The notes beneath the pieces are model-generated. The model saw only the letters and a program-made list of their open reading frames with translations. It was not told where the DNA came from and searched no databases. From NCBI GenBank assembly GCA_033964015.1, contig CM066925.1, forward strand, positions 10,090,204 to 10,154,203: a stretch of 64,000 nt of DNA, given 5' to 3'. This DNA comes from Scolanthus callimorphus (taxonomy: Eukaryota > Cnidaria > Anthozoa > Actiniaria > Edwardsiidae). The translations under genes and the position numbers were made by a program. Numbering within the stretch: position 1 is the stretch's first letter; every line of letters begins with the position of its first letter. This document shows, piece by piece, positions 41,601 through 47,012 of this stretch.

Positions 41601-43168
41601 CTAAATATTCTTTCTGAGAACAATAATAAGTGAGCCGACATTCCCTCCTTGTCAGATACAACCCAGGAGTCTGCCGAGTATGATGACGGGGACCTCGTGC
41701 CGCCACTGGAGCTCGTAATTAGAACTAAGTATGGATCATTCTATATATTATGATTAAAGTCGCTTCCGGTTGACTGCAAAACAGCGAGTGTTGTGAAAGG
41801 GCGTTGTAGTACTAACCTAAACGTCTAACTTCAAAAGTCTAATGGTAGCAAAATTATTCTGTCAGGAAAGTTCCGATTTTATAAGGTTTCAGGTCATGAT
41901 TCTGTATTAGAAAATTCTGTATTCAACACGGTCGAGCAGCACAATTTGAGTGCGCAACTGCCGACCTCACGATAGAACATTTTTTTGAGTAAAGTTCATG
42001 CGTGGGCAACAACCTGGGCTTCAGGATGTCTTGAAAGTTAAGTTATTAGGGAAAACACATGGTTACTGTAGGATGCGTTGTGTTTGTGGTTTCGATGGAG
42101 TGCAGGCAATAAAACCTATTATTTCTGTTACATAACAAAGTGCTTCGCCACAATAGAAATTCGCGACTTTTGCCTGACAAACGCTCGTTCGCAACGTGCG
42201 CTGTTTTGCAGTCAACCACAATCGACAGTACGTCATTATTGGGAGATGTTTCGTTCTCACGCGATAATGGGATAGAAAGGAGGAGAATAAAGGATTCCGC
42301 GTCACAATGTCCAACTCATTCGAACGCAGATGAGAAACGCTGACGTATTGCTCTTAGTCCAGGGACGGGGGAGAATCTGGAATTATTATTGAATTCCCCA
42401 CTTATTACGCCGATATTTAGGCTCGATAGCTAGACTTTCTTTTAACCGTGAAATATAAATATCTTGACAACGGCTAATTGCAACTTAAATGGAACATGTA
42501 GTACTAGTCGAGAAGCAAAGTGGGTGAACGCGATTTTTCAGCGATCTTGTTGAGAACACCAAACGTGTTGCTAGTTTGGAAAAAAGACGGGTGAGCTCCG
42601 TTTTGCCGTGACCATCGAGATACAAATTAAGCATGTACTTGTGAAGTCACGTCAAGCAACTTTATTTATACTCGATATAACATCGCTCAATTTATATCTA
42701 ATACAATAAATATATACTTTATAATAGAGCAGAGCCAATCAGAAACAAGAGTACTTACGGCTTACTGTTGAATGGTTTCCATTCCAGCCAATCAGGAGCC
42801 GAACTAATTGGCTAGTTTCGCAATTTGATTGGTTGATAGAAATAAGCAGCCAATGAGAAGCAAACCAATCGCAAACGCAATTCATAAATCACGACAGTCA
42901 TCTGAAATCCGCTCTATTTAAGCTATTACCATATTGTAATAGCTCAGCAGTACAGTAGGCAAGGAAGCGAGGGTGTTGGGAAAATACTATCCTTTTCGAT
43001 ATATGGCTGAGCGTACCCTGCGAGCAGTGCTACTGCAAAAGCTGAGTGGGGTAGAAGATAGTTTTGTAAGTCAATCGTTAGAGAGTCCAGTCCCTGAAGT
43101 TTCTGTGTTTTCTTTTCAGGTGGAAGAAAGCTGCGATCAGTTGGAATGGCACAGAGCCCATATTATAG
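8640..43168 (+). CDS. MINDY4: MINDY4 (FAM188B) Lys48-linkage deubiquitinase, 23 exons
   Basis: Member of the MINDY cysteine-protease family, which trims Lys48-linked ubiquitin chains. Exons: 8640-8696, 10179-10233, 10308-10371, 14442-14590, 15896-16206, 16610-16815, 17294-17346, 21647-21677, 21946-22009, 22539-22600, 22830-22946, 23279-23367, 24659-24760, 25085-25154, 36440-36505, 37097-37167, 38834-38897, 39203-39289, 39711-39785, 40571-40674, 41274-41347, 41656-41728, 43120-43168. All junctions are GT-AG and phases agree. Total is about 697 residues, close to the ~757 of the human protein. The N-terminus ([14 protein letters not shown], then [17 protein letters not shown]) matches the family. 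The catalytic Cys is in GGPCGVLA (exon 12) and the His in [10 protein letters not shown] (exon 20). The C-terminus ends [16 protein letters not shown]. Exons 4-7 encode a poorly conserved Ser-rich linker. Exon 2 needs one extra A in its A-run (about 10185) to read [18 protein letters not shown]; as given it is frameshifted. Confidence 0.95.
9095..9685. mobile_element. TIR element with GCACCAGTCAATTGACA ends
   Basis: In MINDY4 intron 1. The ends are ATGCACCAGTCAATTGACA (9095-9113) and its inverse TGTCAATTGACTGGTGCAT (9667-9685), followed inward by GC-rich arms. A poly-G run (about 9639-9659) lies in the right arm. No substantial ORF, so it is probably non-autonomous. Confidence 0.75.
10931..11078. 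mobile_element. Foldback element with TTATTGGATGAGG / CCGAATTCAATAATTG ends, copy 1
   Basis: The near-palindrome pairs GCATGATAGTGAGATTTG with CAAATCTCACTATCATGC around a GC-rich centre (GCCGAAGCGAAGCTGAGGC). The same outer ends enclose a different core at 49021-49170. Confidence 0.75.
11703..12300 (-). pseudogene. Decayed transposon ORF with CXC-type cysteine-rich C-terminus
   Basis: The minus-strand frame at 11906-11703 ends with a cysteine-rich stretch ([18 protein letters not shown]) that resembles the Tesmin/TSO1-type CXC motif found at the end of many repeat-encoded proteins in invertebrates. Further upstream on the same strand (12300-12060) other short coding-looking pieces occur in shifting frames with stops (for example [11 protein letters not shown] and [16 protein letters not shown]). 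It sits inside the TTAA-flanked element and is probably the remains of that element's protein. The specific transposase family is not identified. Confidence 0.55.
13877..13950. repeat. TAAT-rich low-complexity tract
   Basis: Imperfect repeats of AATTAAATAAT just outside the right end of the TTAA-flanked element. Confidence 0.8.
14125..14221. mobile_element. Small foldback with ACAATTAGTCGCC ends
   Basis: ACAATTAGTCGCC (14125 on) and GGCGACTAATTGT (to 14221) are inverse. Inner segments around GATATTTCCGATATTTACG also pair. The ends resemble those of the 48728-48834 foldback (ACAATTATTCTCC), but the cores differ. Confidence 0.65.
14614..14842. mobile_element. hAT-like MITE with CTGGTGCACACTTGCGACA ends
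   Basis: AAGCCTGGTGCACACTTGCG (14614 on) is inverse to GCTAGTGTGCACCGGGCTT near 14822-14840. Ends with CACACT(A/T)GCG motifs are common in hAT-related MITEs; the superfamily is an inference. Located 24 bp after the exon 4 donor of MINDY4. Confidence 0.75.
15030..15447. mobile_element. TTAA-flanked MITE (AGGGGCACTGTCAC ends), copy 1
   Basis: TTAA at both sides. The element begins AGGGGCACTGTCACCA and ends TGTGACAGTGCCCCT. It shares ends with 30271-31067 and, more distantly, with the large element at 10403-13875. A Kolobok/piggyBac-type mobilisation is likely from the TTAA target. Confidence 0.8.
17093..17215. repeat. Fragment of the CACACTAGAACGCAA element family
   Basis: Segments GGTTCACACTAGAACGCAA and CAAACTCATACATT match the sequence at about 20750-20930. 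The piece looks like a partial copy of the same MITE. Confidence 0.55.
17671..17808. repeat. Tandem duplication, two 69-bp units
   Basis: Two identical or nearly identical 69-bp units start at 17671 and 17740. Each holds a GC-rich hairpin (GCGCGGGCCGAAGGCCCGCGC) and an AGCGGAGCTCC / GGAGCACC segment. They sit immediately before the CRE-palindrome repeat at 17811. Confidence 0.9.
17811..20021. repeat. Two tandem ~1.1-kb units built of 128-bp subrepeats with double-CRE palindromes
   Basis: In MINDY4 intron 7. Unit A begins at 17811 and unit B at 18844, both with TATACTATCGAGTTGATT, and both end with AGGAGCTCCGCTTTTAGCC and CTATATATTA. Inside each is an array with a 128-bp period (five copies from 18171; six from 19207, with spacings of 126, 128 and 138). 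Each subrepeat has a TCACGTGA E-box in most copies, followed by TGACGTCATCGATGACGTCA, a perfect palindrome of two cAMP-response elements. Other constant words are AATATCTCGTGAAGGGAAGA and CTTGGGTAGTGTAGTCTAGG. No protein is encoded; short ORFs in the repeat are incidental. Confidence 0.9.
20403..20670. mobile_element. MITE with GGCCGGTTCACACTTGCGA left end
   Basis: Begins AAGGCCGGTTCACACTTGCGATTTT and ends near TTGCAAGTATAAACGGACCTTT, an imperfect inverted repeat. Internal CGCG-rich palindromes (CGCGACATCACGCGACAAAAGTCGCG region) are present. The ends suggest a hAT-like MITE. Confidence 0.6.
20750..20935. repeat. GCAAGCGCAAG inverted-repeat fragment
   Basis: Contains AACGCAAGCGCAAGG twice on the plus strand and CCTTGCGCTTGCGT in inverse orientation, plus CACACTAGAACGCAA and its inverse GCGTCTAGTGTGAA. 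It looks like nested or rearranged ends of one MITE family, and it is the probable source of the 13-bp array that follows. Confidence 0.65.
20983..21343. repeat. 13-bp minisatellite (TGCGCTTGCGTCC), ~28 copies
   Basis: Uninterrupted 13-bp periodicity; most variation is a C/T/A change in the third or fourth base (TGCGCTTG, TGTGCTTG, TACGCTTG). Because 13 is not a multiple of 3, the frames rotate through Cys/Leu/Arg/Ala-rich ORFs on both strands. These are artefacts of the repeat and are not annotated as genes. Confidence 0.95.
22145..22440. repeat. ATAATTATGATAATT low-complexity region
   Basis: Degenerate palindromic AT repeats (ATGATAATTAT, CATAATTATGATAAT) with ATC/GAT trinucleotides, in MINDY4 intron 9. 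Confidence 0.85.
24000..24560. repeat. Dispersed repeat (CCAGTCGATTTTGCACCAAAAC), copy 1
   Basis: The same ordered words (CAGTCGATTTTGCA, TTTCCAGTAAT, TACGAGCCTGAAAT, CCAAATATGGACACT, AAAAGTTCCGATA, then CCTATTTTTTCAACCCTGAAATTCC) occur at 58345-58640 and 61080-61505 in the same orientation. It is an uncharacterised interspersed element. A GATA-like tract is inserted here. It ends about 100 bp before MINDY4 exon 13. Confidence 0.75.
24822..25037. mobile_element. MITE with CTAAACTAGGACACATGT ends, copy 2
   Basis: GGCTAAACTAGGACACATC on the left is inverse to CATGTGTCCTAGTTTAG on the right; GCGCGC segments lie inside. Same family as 1940-2207. In MINDY4 intron 13. Confidence 0.75.
25180..25342. 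mobile_element. Short TIR element with ACACTAGAGACGAGTTTCCC ends
   Basis: ACACTAGAGACGAGTTTCCCGTCTGA on the left returns inverted as CAGACGGGAAACTCGTCTCTAGTGT on the right. About 110 bp of AT-rich sequence lies between. Non-coding. It starts 25 bp after the exon 14 donor of MINDY4. Confidence 0.85.
26856..27023. mobile_element. MITE with CACAGGGAATTTCTGCAGAAAC ends, copy 1
   Basis: Left CACAGGGAATTTCTGCAGAAAC is inverse to right GTTTCTGCAGAAATTCCCTGTG. GGAAAAGCTGAAT and ATTCAGCTTTTTCC pair internally. A second copy is at 51465-51616. Confidence 0.85.
27112..27260 (-). pseudogene. Tandem duplicate of the GPCR C-terminal tail
   Basis: About 150 bp here (GCAGCTTTTCTATGCGCCTG, GGCGCATCACTTCTAGTGTC, CGCCATTTACCTGCC) repeats 27264-27400, which spans the stop codon and C-tail of the neighbouring GPCR, with roughly 10-15% differences by eye. 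It is downstream of the stop, so it is a fragment without its own start. Confidence 0.75.
27279..28379 (-). CDS. Class A (rhodopsin-like) GPCR, intronless, two frameshifts
   Basis: A seven-transmembrane receptor locus nested in intron 14 of MINDY4 on the opposite strand. Ligand unknown. The ATG at 28379 precedes an extracellular N-terminus with several Cys. TM1 is seen as [19 protein letters not shown] (the conserved GN), TM2 as [10 protein letters not shown], the end of TM3 as [16 protein letters not shown] (DRY replaced by DRL), TM6 near [11 protein letters not shown] (no CWxP) and TM7 as [12 protein letters not shown] (NPxIY). The region before TM5 has a Pro-rich, repeat-encoded insert (27790-27850). 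Two single-base shifts split it: near 28160, where TCAACATG would need one more A to read [12 protein letters not shown], and near 27950 in TM4. These could be assembly errors or a dying gene. It is a paralogue of the receptor at 34502. Confidence 0.8.
29045..29209. mobile_element. Foldback element with ATCATACGACTT ends
   Basis: GAAATCATACGACTTCGAGTTCAATTTGG on the left pairs with CCAAATTGAACGAGAAAAGTCGTATGAT on the right. The centre GCACGAGCCGTGCGGCTCGTGC is also a palindrome. Almost the whole element can form a single hairpin. Confidence 0.85.
30271..31067. mobile_element. TTAA-flanked MITE (AGGGGCACTGTCAC ends), copy 2, interrupted
   Basis: TTAA at 30271-30274 and 31064-31067 flanks ends that match the element at 15030-15447 in the opposite orientation. 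The interior (30670-31060, e.g. ATTTAACAAACCTAGACGATTATTTTG) is the inverse of 15070-15440. Near its left end it is interrupted by a 380-bp foldback (30291-30670). Confidence 0.85.
30291..30670. mobile_element. 380-bp foldback transposon with 9-bp target duplication
   Basis: Begins TTCCCTGCTAGCAGAGGCCT and ends with its inverse. Nearly the full length is two ~190-bp arms with a short centre near 30480. CTGTCACGG is duplicated directly outside both ends (30282-30290 and 30671-30679). A 9-bp duplication with long inverted repeats is typical of Mutator-like elements; that assignment is inferred. It inserted into an older TTAA MITE. Confidence 0.9.
31135..31320. mobile_element. Foldback with AGCCTGCGTAG ends
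   Basis: AGCCTGCGTAGTTGGCGGTT and GGGGTTTTAGCTG on the left are inverse to CAGCTAAAACCCC and CCGCCAGCTACGCAGGCT on the right. ACTACCGAACATTTCGCGGATAAAA also pairs. About 50 bp of unpaired GC-rich sequence lies in the centre. Confidence 0.85.
31345..31538. mobile_element. Half copy of the 380-bp foldback
   Basis: Matches the right arm of 30291-30670 (CCACAACCTTGGACGGTTTGC, GCGCACGCATATCTACAGACG, CAGCGCAGAGGTCTCTTTTCC, CTCTGCTAGCAGGGAA) with only one arm and one terminus left. Confidence 0.85.
33006..34185. repeat. Diverged ~450-bp tandem duplication upstream of the GPCR
   Basis: 33006-33545 and 33715-34185 share the same order of words: AATAACTAAAAGAAGCG, GAGGCAA..AAGCTG, GCAGTGTACA.AGATTGGACC, AAGGAAAGAGCG and CA.TCACTTTGTAATCATT, followed by TTCAGAATTG.TGTGATCA. 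The copies have diverged and have small gaps. The second copy ends about 300 bp before the receptor start codon, so the duplicated part may include its upstream region. Confidence 0.7.
34502..35373 (+). CDS. Class A (rhodopsin-like) GPCR, intronless, one frameshift in TM7 region
   Basis: Second receptor nested in MINDY4 intron 14, here on the same strand as MINDY4. I chose the ATG at 34502 ([18 protein letters not shown]). TM1 has [17 protein letters not shown]2 [12 protein letters not shown]3 ends [18 protein letters not shown] (DRL instead of DRY), TM4 [15 protein letters not shown]5 around [16 protein letters not shown] and TM6 [12 protein letters not shown]. As given, the frame stops at 35246-35248. 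The frame beginning near 35233 continues as [20 protein letters not shown] and then GARNKEFR, ending at 35373, so one base is wrong between about 35210 and 35233. It shares the VFAW.D.V..SSA.NP.IYGAR pattern with the receptor at 27279. The family (cnidarian orphan class A) is clear; the ligand is unknown. Confidence 0.88.
35495..35620. repeat. Short GAGATAAGGGG..CAATTGAAAGGCG repeats
   Basis: Three imperfect copies of a ~45-bp segment containing CAATTGAAAGGCG and GATAAG. Low complexity; function unknown. Confidence 0.6.
36176..36408. mobile_element. TTAA-flanked MITE with AGAGCC(C/T)GTGT ends
   Basis: TTAA (36176-36179) then AGAGCCTGTGT, and ACACGGGCTCT then TTAA (36405-36408). The same end, GAGCCCGTGTCAGCCACT with TTTGTTATTGTTTTC, also occurs at 31069-31105 and, inverted, near 20065-20095. 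It ends 31 bp before MINDY4 exon 15. Confidence 0.75.
36645..36930. mobile_element. TIR element with TTTCATAATTCTGC ends
   Basis: Left GATTTTCATAATTCTGCGCGAACTC with GGTTTGGCTTCCGTCAATCA is inverse to right TGATTGACGGAAGCCAAA and GAGTTCGCAGAATTATGAAAATC. A further arm occurs at about 33598-33670. Non-coding. Confidence 0.7.
37258..38335. repeat. 27-bp minisatellite in MINDY4 intron 16
   Basis: About 38 units of a 27-bp repeat containing TTCACTGTTGCTCTCCC and TTGCTCACCA. It is degenerate at both margins and at 37790-37860, which separates two homogeneous blocks. A rare GCTGACC variant occurs once in each block (37605 and 38128), and both blocks end in TTGCTCGC.ATTCACCCTTG, so one block seems to be a copy of the other. 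The period is a multiple of 3 and units lack stops in several frames, so long Leu/His/Ser/Ala ORFs appear; they are not genes. Confidence 0.97.
39826..40015 (+). mobile_element. tRNA-derived SINE-like element
   Basis: TTAGCCAAGCGTTACGGCGG resembles an RNA polymerase III A box and GGGCTCGACTCCCGG a B box at the usual distance. They are followed by a body with AGACAATAAACCGAGGTACTG and GGACGTTAAAGAAC. In MINDY4 intron 19. Confidence 0.6.
40188..40346. mobile_element. Foldback with AATAGACCAGGTTCGAATTA ends
   Basis: AATAGACCAGGTTCGAATTACGCTCC is inverse to GGAGCGTAATTCGAACATGGCCTATT; AATCGAGGCTTTCT and AGAAAGCCTCGACTT also pair. Related ends (CAATAGACCTC) occur in the foldback at 44163-44352. 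Confidence 0.85.
40353..40446. mobile_element. Foldback with TAGTCTCCTACACAGCC ends
   Basis: TAGTCTCCTACACAGCC and TTTTGTGTCGGTCACG are inverse to CGTGACCGACACAAAA and GGCTGTGTAGGAGACTA. Directly abuts the previous foldback. Confidence 0.85.
40485..40541 (+). pseudogene. Degenerate partial copy of MINDY4 exon 20
   Basis: AACTATAAAAGTTCCGTCTT, TACCTATATGGGTCGTGTGTA and GCGATAGTCGCTT run parallel to exon 20 (AACTATAAAGGCCCCATCTT, TACCTATATGGGTGGTGTGTA and GCGAGAGTCACTT) about 96 bp upstream of it. It lacks the splice acceptor and has a stop in the expected frame, so it is not a usable exon. Confidence 0.75.
42723..42920. mobile_element. CCAAT-rich TIR-like element, copy 1 (TATTTAAG end)
   Basis: In MINDY4 intron 22. 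Contains five CCAAT boxes in either orientation (GCCAATCAG twice, TGATTGGTTG, GCCAATGAG, ACCAATCG). It ends with TCATCTGAAATCCGCTCTATTTAAG, the same right end as the element at 57631-58026. Confidence 0.65.
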
Positions 43169-44445
43169 TAGATTTTTATATTTCTTTCTATTCTGTTGAT
43201 ATCAGACTAGATTCCGTTTTATTATTTATCTTAATTTATTTGCAAGCTCTCAAAATGCTTTGCACATGGCTTTGATAATTTTTATAGCTCGCGGGAGTTT
43301 TATAGCAATGGCATCCGCTCAATCCAATGTGAAAAATGTTTTTTTTTTTTTAATTCTGGTGCACACTTCATATGTATGGCATCGGGGGATGTGTCTATAC
43401 TTTTTCTACATGAAGACTAATAATTATGAAGTACCATTGTATTAAAAGAGGATGACTAAACTACCAAATCAACTGAGTTTCCAAGCCAATGAACGATTCC
43501 AGCTACAAGCGCGCGCGATCTCTTTTCTTTAGGAATGCCTTTGGATTGTAACAACTACCAGGATGCAACACGCGCATACAAGGCACTTGATTCGTGAAAT
43601 GTAACACAACTACCGTCATGCAGCGCGCGCATTCATTAGAGCTGGAATCGTCAATGCCAGCAGTTTCATTACTGGGAGTACACTGGTATTTATTTTATCT
43701 CAAAGTTTTATTATTTTTATCCTCCTTTTAAAAACCGCCTATCAAAAGGCAGTACAAAACGCATTGCGAACATTAGAGGAATTCCCTGTAGGAATCTTGG
43801 AATAACCATTGACAAACAAAGTTATATTAGTACTTGATGTACCAAACTCAATTGCTTGTTCATTCTCTAAATCAGCCGATGGAAATGGATGCTCTCTCTG
43901 GCTCAGTATGTTGCTAGGCTGACAAAATGGCGGCTGTCAGAGGCTCTTTAACAATATAGCATGTGTAAACTTCAGTCATACTTACTGTAACAAAACAAGC
44001 TAATAAACAAAAGTTGTCGTAACGTTTGGAATCCTTAATGCCACCCATGTAGATCATGGTGTTAATTTATCAGGAAATAGGAAATTGGTCGGTCTAAACC
44101 AGAAAGCTGAACCCCCCAAATCACAAGTATGATTTCTGAACAAAATTGCAAGACACGAAGTTCAATAGACCTCAGATTGGGCATAATGTTTTCCCATTTC
44201 AGATCATGTGGCATTCCCCTGATATTCTTACTTTTTCTGCTATGCACAGAAGGATCTATCAATATGGAAGCATCCCAAACAAAGAAAGATTATTGAAGTG
44301 AATGACAGGAGATCTGAAATGGGACAACATTACACCCGAGCCGAGGTCTATTGCGACTTTATTACATCTCTTAATATTTAGGGACTTTCGGGAGATTTTC
44401 CAATACATTAACTGGCTGGATGTACTGTATGTAAATAAGTTTTGT
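43169..44445. other. Intergenic region between MINDY4 and COASY 3' ends
   Basis: No coding exon is seen. The two genes converge here. The interval holds AT-rich sequence, a foldback (44163-44352) and a single AGGCTCTTTAA element-end-like sequence at about 43940. No clear shared terminator was picked out. Confidence 0.6.
44163..44352. mobile_element. Foldback with CAATAGACCTC ends
   Basis: CAATAGACCTCAGATTGGGC and AATGTTTTCCCATTTCAGATC are inverse to GATCTGAAATGGGACAACATT and GAGGTCTATTG. A solitary right half lies at about 32270-32338. Ends resemble the 40188 element. Confidence 0.8.
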
Positions 44446-46537
44446 TCACAAAGCAGATTGACATGATGAGATTCTCTGCTGAAGTCCTGCCCATGCCTTC
44501 TCCACTTGTTTCTGTGTGTACTCGTATTCCCACAAAGAACTCAGCACAACATTAGCTCTCGCTACTCGCTCATCATTACTCATCTGGGATCTTAGCCTCT
44601 GCCTTGCTTGTTCCTCTTTCATCTTATCTCGCGAGGACATTCGTAACACAGCCTCTTCTTCTGGTATAATACACACCCATACCTCGTTAACCATGTCGTC
44701 CCAACTTGCCTCTAGCAACACTGCTGCCTCCATCACACAGACATCTACCCGCTGATCTCCAAATTCAGCAATCTTCTCCTCTGCCAGCCTTAATATTTCA
44801 GGCCAAACAATCTGATTCAACTTGTCTAGTTTGGACTTATCAGAGAATACGATTGGTCCTAATGCTTTACGATTTATGGAACCATCACTGTTTAAGATAT
44901 CATGCCCGAATGTTGACAATATATTATTGTAGGCTTTAGTCCCAGGGAGATAAGCTTGATGGCCAAGAAGATCACAGTTAATTATCTTTGCACCAAGTCC
45001 CTCTAGTCTCTTACAAATAGCAGACTTTCCAGATCCTATTCCACCAGTAAGACCAATCACAAATGGCTTTCTGGACTGTCTGGATTTTCCAGGTCTTAAG
45101 ATGGTACCCATAACTTGTGCCTCTCCAGTGTAGAGCTCATTTTTCTTCCACTCATTTCTTGTTCATCAGTGAAGGTATCATTCTCTTCGTTAACTAAGTC
45201 AATGACATGGACCTCCAAGTCATTCAGGCCATTCTTTCTCCTGGCTTCATTTACAAAGTCTCTCCCCTTGATTGTCTCTTGGCTCACGACAAGGCAATCA
45301 AGATTTGGGTCAGTACCAGATGGGCCAATGGGATCGGTGATTGACACAACATTATGCTGTAGACCTGAGGAAAAAAAGTGTAATTATTCATAATTATAGC
45401 CACATGTAACCTGCTGTCTTTTTTATGCAGGTTGGGCATCCAGGGACATTCCTGGTAATTTTGACAGTACCCAAAAAAATGCCAAATGTCAAATTATTTT
45501 GCTGGAAGTGGCAAAAACAGCTGTTTTTTTGTTTATTATGCATCCTTTCTGCATAATAGAGGTGCAAAGGAATTTTTTTGGGGAGGGGGGGGGAGGGGTT
45601 CTTGGGGGGTCTGTTCAATTTTTGAAATTTGGATTTTGGATTGCCTGGGATTTTTGGGGTAGATGAACACCTAACATGAGACTGGGACATCAACCCCAGG
45701 ACTTAAAAAAATCTGGAGACCACCTTGAAATGGCAAACTTTCCTGAAATTTTCCTAGGAGAAATACAGTTAATGTGCCATGGCAGTACTCTTTAATTTTT
45801 CCTGGGAGACGAAGCAAAGATATTGAGACTCTTGGCAAAACCGGGAGAGTTGACGAACCTGTTAGGATAATATTTATTCAAGCATTTAAGGGCATAGAAA
45901 TACCTGGTTTGATGTCCTCTATGAACTGCTCAACAATCCTTTTCCTTTCATCAAATGACTCCATTAACTCTCTCAGCACTTTCTTAGATAAAAGTACCCC
46001 ATCTCCTAGACCAACTGTGATTCGCCTCTCGCATAAAAGACTTGACACCGCCAACAGTAACCTGTGCCCATTATGAATGTGATCAAAAGTGCCACCCAGG
46101 ACAACCTCCGGATAGACTCTGATCCCTTGGGGTCCTACCTCTGTAGTTTCCGACCCTGCAATTGGGTTCAAAATTTTAAATCTTACTTCAGGCGACAAAT
46201 CGAACTTTAATTGTAGCTGAGATTTCAACTCATTCAAATCGAGACCAAAATCTTTAGATGAATCTCTAAGGTACAGAACTTCTGGTTGTTGTGATAGCTT
46301 CCAGGTCTGATGTTGCTGAGTTTCTGGTAGCAAAACTCGTACATCTAAATGCCCTGCGGGTGAATTCCCATACACTTGGGTAAGCAGTCGGTACAACGAC
46401 CCTAAGGGAATATTCCGCGAACCATGGATATCAACATATAGGACCCCTTTGATTTCTTTGGAGGCTAGTTGAAGAAGGGAAGGTATTTTCCCCTTGAGAC
46501 AAGCTGGAGAAACAACTAAAAGACCACAACGAAACAT
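44446..46537 (-). CDS. COASY: COASY, bifunctional coenzyme A synthase (PPAT + dephospho-CoA kinase)
   Basis: Catalyses the last two steps of CoA synthesis: adenylation of 4'-phosphopantetheine, then phosphorylation of dephospho-CoA. Coding exons are 46537-45904 and 45364-44446, with a GT-AG intron in phase 1. The ATG at 46537 opens MFRCGLLVV, matching the animal start. The PPAT domain shows GGTFDHIHNGHRLLL (nucleotidyltransferase HxGH; the human protein has HNAH) and, at its end, KMSSTLERHKL, like the second adenylyltransferase motif. The kinase domain shows the P-loop GLTGGIGSGKSA and INRKALGPIVFSD, and ends near EKAWAGLQQRI. One base is missing near 45110-45113: the frame through ..LERHKL must shift to join MGTILRPGKSRQSRKPFVIG, a join conserved in the family. 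As given, the PPAT frame ends four codons later. I take this as an assembly error rather than a split gene. Confidence 0.93.
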
Positions 46538-47012
46538 TCTTGTTCTCAAAATGGCGTGTTGTACCACCAAGTGATCTGCATGGAAGTTTCCGACAGGCGT
46601 TCCAAGAAACCACAGGTAGCCAATCTTTCATAATGTATCAACGCGTTTTTTTCCATTGTATTTCTTTATCTTTTGTTTCATTTTTCGATAACTTAGTTTC
46701 TTATGACTTGTATGCGATAGAGGACGATTTGTTTAATATTTTTTTCCGTTTTGTTGCGCTTTTTACATACCTTCATTCACGGTCTACCTGTGTTTATTAA
46801 AATATGCAGCCTGTGGCAGCCGGAAGGCCTGGCACTACAGCTCCTTCGAACCATGCAGTTCGTGCTCTTGTCACCAAAGACCCACAAAAACACTGCGGTT
46901 TAAAATATTTAGAATCTATAATTTAAACTACCCGCTTGACGGAGAAGAAAGGGGATATACGAGAAGACATATGTCAGTTTGAAGAAGAATATCACTATAT
47001 GAGCTGAACAAA
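46538..47012. promoter_or_regulatory. Head-to-head promoter region of COASY and NADSYN1
   Basis: The start codons of the two genes lie 475 bp apart on opposite strands. No convincing TATA box is apparent. A bidirectional promoter is inferred from the spacing only; transcription start sites are not visible. Confidence 0.5.

Noticed and set aside
41656..41752. MINDY4 ending at the TGA near 41750 (reading ..[10 protein letters not shown])
   Set aside because: A GT donor at 41729 and an acceptor before 43120 give the conserved C-terminus [16 protein letters not shown] with correct phase.
44446..45364. Separate dephospho-CoA kinase gene starting at 45111
   Set aside because: The sequence across the shift (RHKL then MGTILRP) matches the conserved linker of bifunctional animal COASY, so one gene with a missing base fits better.
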